From the NCBI RefSeq assembly GCF_010672085.1, contig NZ_JAAHHT010000035.1, positions 1 through 64,000 of the forward strand: DNA of 64,000 bases, read 5' to 3'. The first letter of the stretch is position 1. Each line of letters begins with the position of its first letter. Position numbers and translations under genes: made by a program. The notes under the pieces were generated by a model. The model was not told the DNA's origin, made no database searches, and saw only the letters and a list, made by a program, of their open reading frames with translations. Source of the DNA: Okeania sp. SIO3I5. Lineage in GTDB: Bacteria; Cyanobacteriota; Cyanobacteriia; Cyanobacteriales; Microcoleaceae. Shown here piece by piece: positions 18,529 to 28,858 of the stretch.

Positions 18529-19577
18529 TTGAACATCTCCCATTGCAGCACTGTGTTTTCTGCCAGATCACTAGAGACTTTCATTCCTACAACTACATCC
18601 AAAAATTCTGGAGTAATTCCGCCACCAGGGCGGACAATTTTCAGGTCTTCAGGTTGCAACTGATGACCTGCTGTAACTGGATGGCGTAACACTAAAGAAC
18701 GTACAGAGGTTTTCCGTTCGTGATTTTCGCAAGCAACTACCCGCTTGCGGGGATGTCCTAAAGCTACATAAGCTTCATTGACTCCATTAACTAAACCTTG
18801 CAGTTGTTCCATATTCAAACTAAACCAATGATCTGGTCCGAAATCGTCCTGATTTAAGGTAACGTGCTTTTCTATGACTCTCGCACCTAAAGCAACAGCA
18901 GCTATGGGTGCTGTAATTCCTAAACTATGATCGGAAAACCCGATTACACATTCAGGATAAAGTGTTGCTAAAGTTGGAATCACCCGCAAATTCATTTCTT
19001 CCATTGGCGAGGGATACTGGGAAATGCAGTGCATGATGCACAATTCTTGGCAGCCATTTTCAAATAAGGTGGTGATAGCAGTGTCTGCTTCTGAGAGTGT
19101 GCATTTCCCCAGGGATAGTAAAACTGGTTTTCCCGTTCGAGCAATATGACGTAGCATGGGTAAGTGATTGACATCAGAAGCAGCTACTTTGAAACAAGGA
19201 ACGTCTAACGTCATCAAAAAATCTACCCCATCTTCGCTGAAAGGAGTTGAGAATACTTCTAAACCTAGTTCGCGAGCTAATTGAAATATATCAGCATGAG
19301 CTTCGCGGGGTAGAGTTAGACGTTTAAATACCTCTCCAATTCGCTCTTTTTGTTCTTTACCAGGCGGCCCCCAATTAATAAATCGTTGGGAATCGGCGAC
19401 TAACTCTTCTGCTGTATAAGTTTGGAACTTAACAGCTTTTGCTCCAGTTGCTGCCACTTGACGGAGCATTAATTCTGCTTTTTTAACATCTCCATCGTGA
19501 TTAGCACCAATTTCTGCAACTACTAAAGGTGCAGCATTATTGCCTACTGGAATTTTCCCAATTACAAAATCAGCCAA
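18525..19577 (-). CDS. pseI: NeuB-family nonulosonic acid synthase (pseudaminate synthase-like)
   Basis: 350 residues. The TIM-barrel synthase domain starts VVAEIGANHDGD (19-30), with AVKFQTYTAEEL, VFSTPFSEDGVDFL, CFKVAASDVNHLPMLR, IGFSDHSLG and ARVIEKHVTL. A C-terminal SAF (antifreeze-like) domain follows (about 290-350, SVRSLVLRHPVTAG ... LKIVRPGGGI). It condenses a six-carbon 2,4-diamino sugar with phosphoenolpyruvate to give a nonulosonic acid. The start is TTG at 19577, because a perfect AGGAGG lies 5 nt upstream and no ATG fits. The partners (pseB, pseC, pseG) argue for pseudaminic acid rather than neuraminic acid, so I use pseI. Confidence 0.85.
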   Translation of the reverse strand: MADFVIGKIPVGNNAAPLVVAEIGANHDGDVKKAELMLRQVAATGAKAVKFQTYTAEELVADSQRFINWGPPGKEQKERIGEVFKRLTLPREAHADIFQLARELGLEVFSTPFSEDGVDFLMTLDVPCFKVAASDVNHLPMLRHIARTGKPVLLSLGKCTLSEADTAITTLFENGCQELCIMHCISQYPSPMEEMNLRVIPTLATLYPECVIGFSDHSLGITAPIAAVALGARVIEKHVTLNQDDFGPDHWFSLNMEQLQGLVNGVNEAYVALGHPRKRVVACENHERKTSVRSLVLRHPVTAGHQLQPEDLKIVRPGGGITPEFLDVVVGMKVSSDLAENTVLQWEMFK

Positions 19578-19604
19578 TTTATCCTCCTTATTTAATAGTT
19601 AAAC

Positions 19605-20507
19605 TCATGTACCAATAATCAGACCGAAGTTACGACCCATACCCACCCCTGCTAGAGATTTGCAGAAAGCATAATATTTATCCATACCTGCTTCTGCCAT
19701 CATTAGTTCTAAGCGGATGCGGGCGCGATGAGCATCTTTTCCTCGTTCTCGGTTTTTATAGTAATTTGATTCTGGATGAAACAGAAATATATCTACTGGA
19801 AATGTAGAAAAAACATCTATAACTTTGAAACCCAAAGATTTGACAAATTCCTGACAATTTTCAATATTAAAATAGCTCAAATGAGCTGGCGGACTCCACC
19901 AAGTTTCCTCTTCTATTAAACCTAATTCTAAAGCTTTCATTTGTAGAGGACTGTAGTCATTGGGAACGATAAATAATATTGCGCCACCAGGTTTAATAAT
20001 TTTTTTGATATTTTGCAAAAGTTGTTCCGGATCGATGACGTGTTCAAGTACATTCTGCATTACACAAAAATCGAATGATTTACCAGAACTGAATAGCTCT
20101 TCTAGGATTTTGTAAGCATCTCCAAAAGTAACGCGCTCGGCCATGTCTGGGTTAAACCTTGCGATCGCATAACTACTAAAATCAATGCCTTGGACATTCC
20201 AACCTCTTTCAGCAGCGCGTGAGAGTAAAAATCCTTCACCACAACCAACCTCTAGAAAGCTAACTTGGGATGGTATTAGATTAGGACAATAATTTTGAAG
20301 AGCATAGATAATCAAATCAGAATGTAAATTACGATAGGCAATTTCTTCTCTATCGTAGCTTTGTTCGTAACCCGTTTGCCTAAGAGACTCTTCGTCTTGA
20401 TAGTATTGTTGCGAATAAAATAGTTGCAACTCTTCCTTAGTTGGCATAGGTTGTACTCGGATGTAACCTAAAGGAGTTTTTACCTTTTTAAAGACAAATT
20501 TGTGCAT
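19605..20507 (-). CDS. SAM-dependent methyltransferase (methyltransf_23 type)
   Basis: 300 residues. Motif I is FLEVGCGEGFLLSRAAERGW (about 84-102), then VQGIDFSS, FDFCVMQNVLEHVIDPEQLL and IKPGGAILFIVPND. The C-terminal part (HLSYFNIENCQEFVKSLGF ...) is typical of methyltransferases placed in polysaccharide clusters. The N-terminus has the short leader FVFKKVKTPLGYIRVQPMPTKEEL seen in that group. AAGGGA sits 9 nt before the ATG. Close spacing to pseI (27 bp) and to the MBL gene (24 bp) supports one operon. The substrate is not known. Confidence 0.78.
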   Translation of the reverse strand: MHKFVFKKVKTPLGYIRVQPMPTKEELQLFYSQQYYQDEESLRQTGYEQSYDREEIAYRNLHSDLIIYALQNYCPNLIPSQVSFLEVGCGEGFLLSRAAERGWNVQGIDFSSYAIARFNPDMAERVTFGDAYKILEELFSSGKSFDFCVMQNVLEHVIDPEQLLQNIKKIIKPGGAILFIVPNDYSPLQMKALELGLIEEETWWSPPAHLSYFNIENCQEFVKSLGFKVIDVFSTFPVDIFLFHPESNYYKNRERGKDAHRARIRLELMMAEAGMDKYYAFCKSLAGVGMGRNFGLIIGT

Positions 20508-20531
20508 ACTTATTTCCCTTGTGTTTATTAA

Positions 20532-21935
20532 TTATTGCCTCTCTTGAACATTAGATGCAATTTTTTTCTTAAAAGATTTTTCATAACCATCAATACCTAA
20601 GTAACTTGGGAGAAAACTGTTAGAGAATACAGAAAGAAAATACCATAATGCTGCTTCTTGCTTTGTGTACCCACCTTGACGTTTAATTCTTAAGTAACCC
20701 GCCTTCAGATCGTCAAAAGTTAACCCCCCTTCTATCACTGCACCCAGATGTCTTGCTGCTACATCAAAAACTAGAGGTAAATTTACTATTTGTTCTTCTG
20801 TAAAAGTTTTTGATTCTATCTTGCAGGAAGAGTTGGGAAAATCAAGTTCTATCTCATACTGCCAACATTTGCTATCTTGTTTTGCTTGTATAACAACCTT
20901 GATTTCTCTTCCTTTTTTCAGATCGGGATCTGGAAAGATACTTCCAAAGCATTCTTTAACATATTTACAATAGGAGTCAAACAAATTCAAGAAATGTTCT
21001 GGTTGGAAGTAAAACTGATTTTCCCATTCTTGAATTTGTGCAATAATATTTTTAACATCTTCCCTTTGACGCAATTTATTTAATTTTTCTATCCATTCTT
21101 GACGTGAACTAACACTTGGCACAAATTCTTGAGAGACAACATCTAGGTCAATTACATCCCCAGGATTAGGAGTTAACACATCAAAATTGTCAGCTTTTCT
21201 AGTGGCAAACTCTTTAAACTCTATAGGAAGACAACCCGCAAATTTATCAGTTTCCGGCCATCGAAAATACACACAATCTCCCGCACAAGGAACGATCCGA
21301 GATACTTTCAAAAAACTTGCATAACGAGCAGTTCTTTCAAAAACAGATTGATTTCTTCTGACTGTCTCCTTTTGCTTAAGTTCTTCAGGTATATCAAAAA
21401 AAGTTGGATACATACTTGCGCTGGAAAAAAATAAAAGTCCCAAATCTATGTCAAAATTATTGCCTATCCATTTAGCATCTTGTTCGGAGAGCATACAATC
21501 ATTTTGATGAAAAACTGTAGCTCGCTCATCAGAAATCACTAAAGCGCTGTCTGTAGTTGAGCGATTGCAAAACAAGGTAGCAGAAAAATCTTTTCCGAGG
21601 ATAAAAGTTTGACCATGTTCTAATTCTATAATATGGGAATATCCAGACTTGATCAATAAAGGCTTAATAGGATTATTTTGTCCATATTTTCTGATGATGA
21701 TAGGGATATTTCGAGCAAAATGGGACAAAGTTTTTAAACAGAAGTGGTCTGGATGTTCGTGAGAAATGTAAATAAAATCCTGGTTAATATACTCATTTAA
21801 GGGAATTGAACATTCGGGAAACTGCCATATGGCATTTGCGTAAATTGGATTGTACAACCAAGGATCTAGCAATAGGCGTTTACCGGAAGCACTAATAATT
21901 TGAAAAGATGCGTGGCTATAGTAACGTATTTTCAT
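20532..21935 (-). CDS. MBL-fold metal-dependent hydrolase-like protein
   Basis: 467 residues. The N-terminal ~240 residues look like a metallo-beta-lactamase fold: YYSHASFQI (strand with His), LLLDPWLYNP, and the metal motif ISHEHPDHF (HxHxDH variant). A conserved-looking cysteine/aspartate block AGDCVYFRWPETDKFAGCLP follows. This arrangement recalls UlaG-like proteins and the hydrolase-like half of CMP-Neu5Ac hydroxylase, but no Rieske cluster is seen. The C-terminal ~200 residues are charged and unassigned. Position inside the nonulosonate operon suggests processing of the sugar or its nucleotide form. The actual reaction is unknown to me. Confidence 0.65.
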   Translation of the reverse strand: MKIRYYSHASFQIISASGKRLLLDPWLYNPIYANAIWQFPECSIPLNEYINQDFIYISHEHPDHFCLKTLSHFARNIPIIIRKYGQNNPIKPLLIKSGYSHIIELEHGQTFILGKDFSATLFCNRSTTDSALVISDERATVFHQNDCMLSEQDAKWIGNNFDIDLGLLFFSSASMYPTFFDIPEELKQKETVRRNQSVFERTARYASFLKVSRIVPCAGDCVYFRWPETDKFAGCLPIEFKEFATRKADNFDVLTPNPGDVIDLDVVSQEFVPSVSSRQEWIEKLNKLRQREDVKNIIAQIQEWENQFYFQPEHFLNLFDSYCKYVKECFGSIFPDPDLKKGREIKVVIQAKQDSKCWQYEIELDFPNSSCKIESKTFTEEQIVNLPLVFDVAARHLGAVIEGGLTFDDLKAGYLRIKRQGGYTKQEAALWYFLSVFSNSFLPSYLGIDGYEKSFKKKIASNVQERQ

Positions 21936-22061
21936 TAAAAGTTATTTATTTGATATAATATTGTTTTTAGTATAACTAACAGTTCTTCAGTTATCAAGGA
22001 AGTTAGTAAAGAGACTCTTTAAATCTCTTTCCTTCGCTGTGGCAGCCACGTTTGCTCGATC

Positions 22062-22748
22062 TTAATGCGTAATATTCCTGCCTAACATAAATGCTTCTGC
22101 CGCTTCTACTCCAATAGTTGCGCCCCGCCAATGAGCTAAATGTTCTAGAGCAATAATAGAACGAGCATGAGGCCATGGCCGCATTTCAGACTGGTAAGCT
22201 TCTAATGCTTTTAACTTCAGACTTATAGTATCTGAAACATCAACAAACCAGTTTGGTGCAAATATTGGTGCAGAATATGGTGTTTGCCATTCGGTGCTGG
22301 ATGCAATCTCAAAAAACAATAAAGTTTTGACACTTCTGTTAGGTAAAGGTCTTGTGGCAGTAACTACTGCTTGATGAACGTAGCAATGATCGATATTAAG
22401 ATCGCCTCTGTGATGAGTATAAATAATTTCTGGTTGATGTTTGTCAATAGCCTGCTCTACTACTTTAACAATATCTAACAAATTGCAACTATCAAGACGG
22501 TTATCTGGGAAATTATGCAGTTCCACAGATGCTGCGCCTAAAATTTTAGCTGCCTCACGAGGAACTTCTGCTAATGCTGATAACTCGTAGTTTCTCTTTT
22601 CCCGATCAGGTTGCAAGTCTCGGCTAGTTATGCCTTCTGCTAAAATTAGCACATGAACCACATCTCCACGAAGTGCGTGTTTAGCTATTGTCGCTCCACA
22701 ACCTAACACTTCATCATCTGGATGAGCTGCAATAACTAAAACCTTCAT
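22062..22748 (-). CDS. PIG-L/LmbE family deacetylase
   Basis: 228 residues. The zinc-binding AHPDDE motif is at residues 8-13, and the second metal ligand lies in HRGDLNIDH (about 114-122). This family removes N-acetyl groups from amino sugars. The ATG overlaps the stop of the formyltransferase gene as ATGA, with AAGGAG upstream, so the two are translationally coupled. Together they could swap an acetyl for a formyl group on the sugar amine, which is an inference from neighbourhood. Confidence 0.82.
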   Translation of the reverse strand: MKVLVIAAHPDDEVLGCGATIAKHALRGDVVHVLILAEGITSRDLQPDREKRNYELSALAEVPREAAKILGAASVELHNFPDNRLDSCNLLDIVKVVEQAIDKHQPEIIYTHHRGDLNIDHCYVHQAVVTATRPLPNRSVKTLLFFEIASSTEWQTPYSAPIFAPNWFVDVSDTISLKLKALEAYQSEMRPWPHARSIIALEHLAHWRGATIGVEAAEAFMLGRNITH

Positions 22749-23455
22749 AGCTCCTTATCCTCTTTAAGTGTAATTTTGACATCAGCAATAATTTGCCCCT
22801 CGTACAAAGCGGCTCTACTGAATTCAAAATGAAAGTCTTTGTAATTAATAAATGCTTTGGGATATCCTTGTGCATCTAGCATCCGAATAAAATCATGTAA
22901 ATTTGAGAGCGATGCTAATTCTCTAATTTCACTTTCTTCTGGTTTGCGTCGCTTAAATATTACAACTTCTCCTTCTTGAGGCAAAGGCTGTGGTTCTTCT
23001 TCAACCATACGCTTAATCATCTTAGATGATAAGTTGGTACTGCGAATATAAATTTCTTCAGCATTACCCTCTAAAGAGAGAGGTTCCTTCAAATACACCG
23101 GACCTGCATCAAATTCTTCACTCATCCGTAAAGCAGTAAGCTTTGTTTCTCTATGACCGCGAACAATTAAGTTTTGCAGTGGAGTTCCTCCACGTCCATA
23201 AGGAACATCCGTCATGTGAAAGCAGACACATTCATGGTTTTCGATTAAGTCATTAGGCACTTTCCACGACCAATGAAGAAAGAAAATATAACGAGGATTA
23301 ACTTCTTTTATTTCTTCTATGATTAATTGTGTTGGTGAATCAATAAACAACCAATTGCCCGGATATTTGACAAGTTTTGTATTGAAAATATGACGGTTCC
23401 AAGGTTTGCTACCACAGACAATGTAACTTTTTTGATTTTCTTCAACGTTAGTCAT
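22745..23455 (-). CDS. Sugar N-formyltransferase-like protein
   Basis: About 236 residues. It has the formyltransferase core with the signature FHMTDVPYGRGGTPLQNLI (about 90-108) and FDAGPVYLKEPL carrying the catalytic Asp. This is the N10-formyl-THF-dependent fold of methionyl-tRNA and UDP-sugar formyltransferases, but far from the tRNA enzyme. It lacks the tRNA-binding C-domain. I choose ATG 23455 because AGGAG lies 11 nt upstream; an upstream ATG pair (23479) has no such site. In Pse pathways PseH acetylates the 4-amino group. No PseH is here, so this enzyme may formylate that position instead. Confidence 0.72.
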   Translation of the reverse strand: MTNVEENQKSYIVCGSKPWNRHIFNTKLVKYPGNWLFIDSPTQLIIEEIKEVNPRYIFFLHWSWKVPNDLIENHECVCFHMTDVPYGRGGTPLQNLIVRGHRETKLTALRMSEEFDAGPVYLKEPLSLEGNAEEIYIRSTNLSSKMIKRMVEEEPQPLPQEGEVVIFKRRKPEESEIRELASLSNLHDFIRMLDAQGYPKAFINYKDFHFEFSRAALYEGQIIADVKITLKEDKEL

Positions 23456-23599
23456 TTGTTTTTTAACTCCTATCATCAATGCTAGAAAAAACTTTTGACG
23501 AATTTATGATAATGGTTCCTTTTTAACATCTAAAAAATTGCCACAAGTCCCATACCTCCTTAGCATTGCAAACAACCATAATTTAACTTTTTGAATTAT

Positions 23600-24304
23600 T
23601 TAATTAGGACGCTTGCACCCAACTATTAGCCAACTATGTTTTTCTTTCATATTATTTTTCCACCAATTATAAAGCTCTATATTTTCTAACTCAAAACCTG
23701 CCTTAGTAATAAGGTTCCGAACGACTGATTCATCTACAAATGTGTAGTGGCAACCAGCATAAACATCAGCTCTTTCATCTAACAAAAAATAGTCCTCATC
23801 TAACTGGGTTCCTAAACCATAAAACCAATTTTCTTTAGTGCGAAAGTTGACACAAAGCTGTCCACCTGGACGTAAAAGCTCAAATATATACTTTAAATCA
23901 GTCTGCATTTCTTCTAGAGAGCGCAAAAAAACAACCCCCCAGCAGATAACAACATCAAACTTGTTCGCTGGCAAATTTGTATTCCGAAAGTCGCCTATAA
24001 AAATATCGCCAAAAAGCTGACTATCTCCGTAAAACTGACGCACGCGATCGCACGCTTCTGGAACAAACTCTACCCCACTTGCTCTATAGCCAAAATCCAT
24101 TAATAGCTTTAAGTGCTGTCCCGAACCAAACCCTATATCTAATCCCTCCAAATTCACTTTTTCTTCAGTCTTAATCTTTGACAAAAAACGAACTATATGC
24201 TCGTCAGGATATCGTAAAATATTCTTAGATAACTGCTTTGTAGCAAAATCTTTATTTTTTTCATTAATTGCTGTTAGTTTGCCCTGCTCTAAAGAACCAC
24301 TCAT
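23600..24304 (-). CDS. SAM-dependent methyltransferase
   Basis: 234 residues. Motif I GLDIGFGSGQHLKLLMDFGY (about 52-71), then GVEFVPEACDRVRQFY, NKFDVVICWGVVFLRS, LLRPGGQLCVNFRTKENW and a C-terminal FVDESVVRNLITKAGFELENIELY. GAGGAA sits 10 nt before ATG. It is the third methyltransferase of the cluster. The target is unknown, and O- or N-methylation of the nonulosonate or of the finished glycan is inferred. Confidence 0.78.
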   Translation of the reverse strand: MSGSLEQGKLTAINEKNKDFATKQLSKNILRYPDEHIVRFLSKIKTEEKVNLEGLDIGFGSGQHLKLLMDFGYRASGVEFVPEACDRVRQFYGDSQLFGDIFIGDFRNTNLPANKFDVVICWGVVFLRSLEEMQTDLKYIFELLRPGGQLCVNFRTKENWFYGLGTQLDEDYFLLDERADVYAGCHYTFVDESVVRNLITKAGFELENIELYNWWKNNMKEKHSWLIVGCKRPN

Positions 24305-24342
24305 TAATTTATTTCCTCAATCAATTATTTTCTACATTGAAT

Positions 24343-25560
24343 TTAATCTACATTGAATTTAAGTTGACTAGCAGCATTATTCCATAGTTGTTCTGCTTCA
24401 CTTCTAGTTTTTCCAGTAGTTAGTAAGTAACCTACACTATAACCAGTGCTGCTAGTTCGACGTTTTTCAACTATGTCTCCTGATTTTAAGAAACTTTCAA
24501 CTGCAACAACTCCTGGCATTTGACTAACTTTTTTTAGCCCTTCTAGTTTCACAAAACTTCCTATAGGAGAAGAAAGCATTCGTAAAACTGCCCCTTGATT
24601 TTGGAGAATTTGAAAATTTGCCTTGCCACCTAAGTTCATTATTATTGTCTGCTCAAGCGCAGATATTCCAATTGCAGCAGGAAGCATCTTTGCACTTATA
24701 TTAAAGCCAGAAGGTCGCCCAGAAATTTCTATAATAACTAATTTATCTGAGTTGATAATAATATCTGCGTGTACTAAGCAATTTTCTAAACCAATCGCTT
24801 TACAGGCAATTTCCATAATAGTATTAATCTTATTATGAAGTTCTTGAGAAAGCAAGCTAGGAGTAAGATAACCATAAGGTAATCGAAAAGGAAGTTCTGT
24901 TACTTCTTTATCGCGAATCAAGAGAGTGCTGTGCATCTCTTCGACTATGGCGCTATCCACCCCAATTTCATGTCCCGATACAAAGCTCTCAACTAAGGAC
25001 TTTGTTGACTCTTTGCACTTTTGTCGTTGCTCTAAATGCCACGGTATCCAGGACTCAAATTCAGCTTTGTCTCTGGCGACAAATACTCCCTGACTACCAC
25101 TACCATAACGAGGTTTGACAACTACTGGCCACCCAATTTGTTCTGCTGCTTTTAGAAGGGAGTTGCGATCGCTTCCTTCGGCAATTTCCGGTGTTGGAAG
25201 TCCTGCTTTTGCCAGAATTTGACGTGTCAGCAGTTTATCCGTACAAATTTGCGCAGCTTCCTCCGAAATTCCCCGCAATCCCAAAGCATCATTAACTGCT
25301 CCCACAGTTGTTAAAATAGCTCCTAAAGGAACCGGTAAAACACAGCGGACATCTGCTTCTTTTGCAAGTTGCACGACTTTAGCTGCATCTCGTATATCCA
25401 TTGCAATGCCTCTATCTGCTGCTTCTAATCCCACTGCTGTTGGATTTCCATCTAAAGCAGTAACGTTCAATCCCATTTTCTGAGCTATTTTAATGACTGG
25501 CAACTGCTCAATTCCTGCGCCTACGCACAAAACATTAATATTTTTTGATAGTTTAGCCAT
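24343..25560 (-). CDS. ATP-grasp ligase (carbamoyl-phosphate synthase / PurK-like)
   Basis: 405 residues. The N-terminal pre-ATP-grasp Rossmann part (INVLCVGAGIEQLPVIKIAQKMGLNVTALDGNP), then the ATP-grasp core: CTDKLLTRQILAKAGLPTPE, WPVVVKPRYGSGSQGV, LVESFVSGHEIGVD and VIIEISGRPSGFN. Such enzymes join a carboxylate to an amine through an acyl phosphate. Between pseC and a methyltransferase it may attach an amino acid or similar acyl group to an amino sugar. This is an inference and no substrate residue is diagnostic. It starts 17 bp after pseC. Confidence 0.78.
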   Translation of the reverse strand: MAKLSKNINVLCVGAGIEQLPVIKIAQKMGLNVTALDGNPTAVGLEAADRGIAMDIRDAAKVVQLAKEADVRCVLPVPLGAILTTVGAVNDALGLRGISEEAAQICTDKLLTRQILAKAGLPTPEIAEGSDRNSLLKAAEQIGWPVVVKPRYGSGSQGVFVARDKAEFESWIPWHLEQRQKCKESTKSLVESFVSGHEIGVDSAIVEEMHSTLLIRDKEVTELPFRLPYGYLTPSLLSQELHNKINTIMEIACKAIGLENCLVHADIIINSDKLVIIEISGRPSGFNISAKMLPAAIGISALEQTIIMNLGGKANFQILQNQGAVLRMLSSPIGSFVKLEGLKKVSQMPGVVAVESFLKSGDIVEKRRTSSTGYSVGYLLTTGKTRSEAEQLWNNAASQLKFNVD

Positions 25561-25577
25561 AGCTTTTATAGAGAGGT

Positions 25578-26743
25578 TTATTTGAGCAAAGTTGCGATTT
25601 TATTCGCTACAAAATCTTGATTATTTTCAGTTAAACCATAGTACAAAGGAATACTAATTGCTTCTTGATAATACTGTTCTGCTTCATAAAAATCACCCCA
25701 CTTAAAACCCAACTCCTGATAATAAGGTTGCGTATGCACGGGAATATAATGCAAATTCACCCCAATTTTTGCTTGACGTAATTCCTCAAAAACTTGCCGA
25801 TGAGTTTTCTTAATTTTATCCAGTTTCAGCCTGATTACATAAAGATGCCAACTGGACTCCGTATCTGGATGTTGCCAAGGTAGCATCAATGGTAAACCTT
25901 GCAACAACTGATGATAACGCTCTGCCAAAAATCGACGTTGCTTGACAAATTCATCCAAACGTTGTATCTGACTTGCACCCAAAGCAGCTTGAATATCGGT
26001 CATCCGATAATGAAAGCCTAATTCCAATTGTTGATAATACCAAGGTCCGTGAGACTCTTCTTTCATTAACTCCACTTTGCGAGTAATGCCATGAGTCCTT
26101 AATCTAATCAACTTTTCATACAACTCCTCCTTATTAGTTAATATCATTCCACCTTCACCAGTAGTAATAATCTTGACTGGATGAAAGCTAAAAACTGCCA
26201 TGTCTGAAAATTGACAGGAACCCACAGGTTTTCTTTGGTAGTAACCACCGATTCCGTGAGCAGCATCTTCTATTATTCTAAACCCATAACGTTCAGACAA
26301 AGCAGCAATTTTTGCCATTTCGCAAGATTGTCCGGCAAAATGTACTGGAATGACTACCTTTGGCAAACAACCTTGCTTTTCTGCTTCTATCAGTTTACCC
26401 TCTAATTGATCAACACTCAAATTATATGTATTGGGGTCAATATCCACAAAATCTACAGTAGCTCCACAATACAATCCACAATTTGCTGAAGCTACAAAAG
26501 TATTAGGGGAAGTCCAAAGAATATCTCCTTGACTCAAACCTGCTGCTAAACAAGCAATATGTAAACCTGCTGTTGCACTGGAGACTGCTACTGCATACTT
26601 AGCACCACAATAATCTGATACAATTTTCTCAAATCTTTCTATTGCCGGACCTTGAGTAATCCAGTCTGAGCGCAGCACCTCAACCACTGCATCAATATCC
26701 TCTTGACTAATATTTTGTCTTCCATAAGGGATAAATGAATTCA

Positions 26744-26744
<1 letters not shown>
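25578..26744 (-). CDS. pseC: PseC: UDP-4-amino-4,6-dideoxy-N-acetyl-altrosamine transaminase
   Basis: 388 residues, a DegT/DnrJ/EryC1/StrS aminotransferase. The N-terminal FIPYGRQNISQEDIDAVVEVLRSDWITQGP is typical of PseC. The PLP lysine is in FSFHPVKIITTGEGG (about 190-204), with ASANCGLYCGA, VDIDPNTYNL and IIEDAAHGIGG before it. It transfers an amino group to C4 of the 4-keto sugar made by PseB. Its ATG shares one base with the pseB stop (TAATG), so the two genes are coupled. Confidence 0.88.
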
Positions 26745-27730
<986 letters not shown>

Positions 27731-27743
27731 TTATTTTTTACTC

Positions 27744-27866
27744 TCAATAATTTATCATCGTTTCTTCATACAAGCTAATAGCTTTAGAATATTTTTTTTC
27801 CTTAAAATACTTTTTAGCTAACCCTTGTAATTTGACTACTTCACTTTTAGAAGGTATCAAATTCAT
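27744..27866 (-). CDS. Small TPR-like ORF or remnant upstream of pseB
   Basis: 40 codons from ATG (27866) to TGA (27744). The peptide begins MNLIPSKSEVVKLQGLAKKY, followed by FKEKKYSKAISLYEETMINY. The second half fits one TPR hairpin (KKYSKAISLYEE). It may be a truncated TPR protein or a short leader peptide. It is too small to be sure it is expressed. Confidence 0.35.
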   Translation of the reverse strand: MNLIPSKSEVVKLQGLAKKYFKEKKYSKAISLYEETMINY

Positions 27867-27897
27867 AATTTAGCTTATTCTTTCCATCTATTACTTA

Positions 27898-27985
27898 ATT
27901 TCCAACCTCACCTGTTCCAAACTTTATAATCCTCCTTCTGAGGATACAAACTCAACAACTTTTCCAGAGGAGCGATCGCCCCTTT
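27898..27985 (-). pseudogene. Fragment duplicated from the TPR gene at 28859-29257
   Basis: About 88 bp closely match the 3' coding part of the TPR gene (28865-28962), including the GCGATCGC site and the CAACTTTTCCAGAG block, with small indels that break the frame. It is a decayed duplicate of the C-terminal end. Confidence 0.65.
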
Positions 27986-27991
27986 TGTGAG

Positions 27992-28443
27992 CTAATTTTT
28001 TTCAGATATGAAAATATTAACTACATTAAATTTAGTAAATCCAGCTTGCTGAAAATGTCTATCATATGTCAAAGCTTCAGTAATACCTTCAAGCCTGATT
28101 ACAACAAAACTAATACAATTTGTTAATCCCCAATCTTGATCAGAATACTGATGGTAAATTCCCCAACCCTCCTCTAATAAACTTTGTTCTAAAGGGATAA
28201 TTTTAATAATATCTGGAACTTGTTTAATTCCATTAATATAGGCATAAATTTTTTGACGTAGATGAGTTTTGCATAAAGCATCAGCTACTTCTAACAATGT
28301 AGAAATTCTGTTGTTACTAAAATAACTTGTTGTTGGTTTAGTCTAACCAGAATTTGTTTAGCTTTAGCTGCTAAGTTATTACTACTATTAATCAAGGCTA
28401 TCCAAGCTGATGTATCGACAAAAACTTTTTGGGAATTAATCAT
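27992..28443 (-). pseudogene. PIN-domain (VapC-like) toxin, frameshifted
   Basis: Starting at ATG 28443 one frame reads MINSQKVFVDTSAWIALINS ... VILVTTEFLH and then stops. One base away a second frame continues LLEVADALC ... LTYDRHFQQAGFTKFNVVNIF. Joined, they give a ~150-residue PIN domain with its acidic residues (D in VDTSAW, E in TTEF, D in YDRHF). PIN toxins are Mg-dependent ribonucleases. The break lies near 28297-28305. It may be a real inactivating deletion or a base error. The antitoxin gene upstream is intact. Confidence 0.75.
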
Positions 28444-28517
28444 CATGCTTCAGTTTACCATACAAATAATAATCGTGTTAGTTTGCTAAATCGGTTATTC
28501 CTGTTTCCATCTGACAA

Positions 28518-28706
28518 TTAATTTTCTATAACAGAGGATAATCTATCCCACTCAGTTTTATTTTTTTCTTCTGACAAACCTACAGTTTTAGAACTCGTAG
28601 GTACATCTAGGAAAGTAATAATAACTGGGCTATCTTCTGGATAAGAAACAGGTTCACTGAGATGAACCATACCGTCTTTAAAAATACCTTTTATTGACTG
28701 CATCAT
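28518..28706 (-). CDS. Antitoxin of the AF2212-like (DUF104) family
   Basis: 62 residues. MMQSIKGIFKDGMVHLSEPV and EDSPVIITFLDV fit the small beta-rich antitoxin family that accompanies PIN toxins. The start was set at the ATG pair 28706/28703 because an AGGT motif precedes it. It is transcribed just before the broken toxin with a 74-bp gap. With the toxin dead this gene may be drifting or may act as an anti-addiction module. Confidence 0.7.
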   Translation of the reverse strand: MMQSIKGIFKDGMVHLSEPVSYPEDSPVIITFLDVPTSSKTVGLSEEKNKTEWDRLSSVIEN

Positions 28707-28858
28707 AAAACTACCTAACAATAAATACTAATTATTCCATAATCAGTAGCTTTTTCTAAACATGATGCAAAACATAACAAATCAGATTAGTCTTTTTTAT
28801 AAATAATGAAATTATCCTAAAAATAACTGCCTAAATCTCAGAAAATTGAGATAATTAA

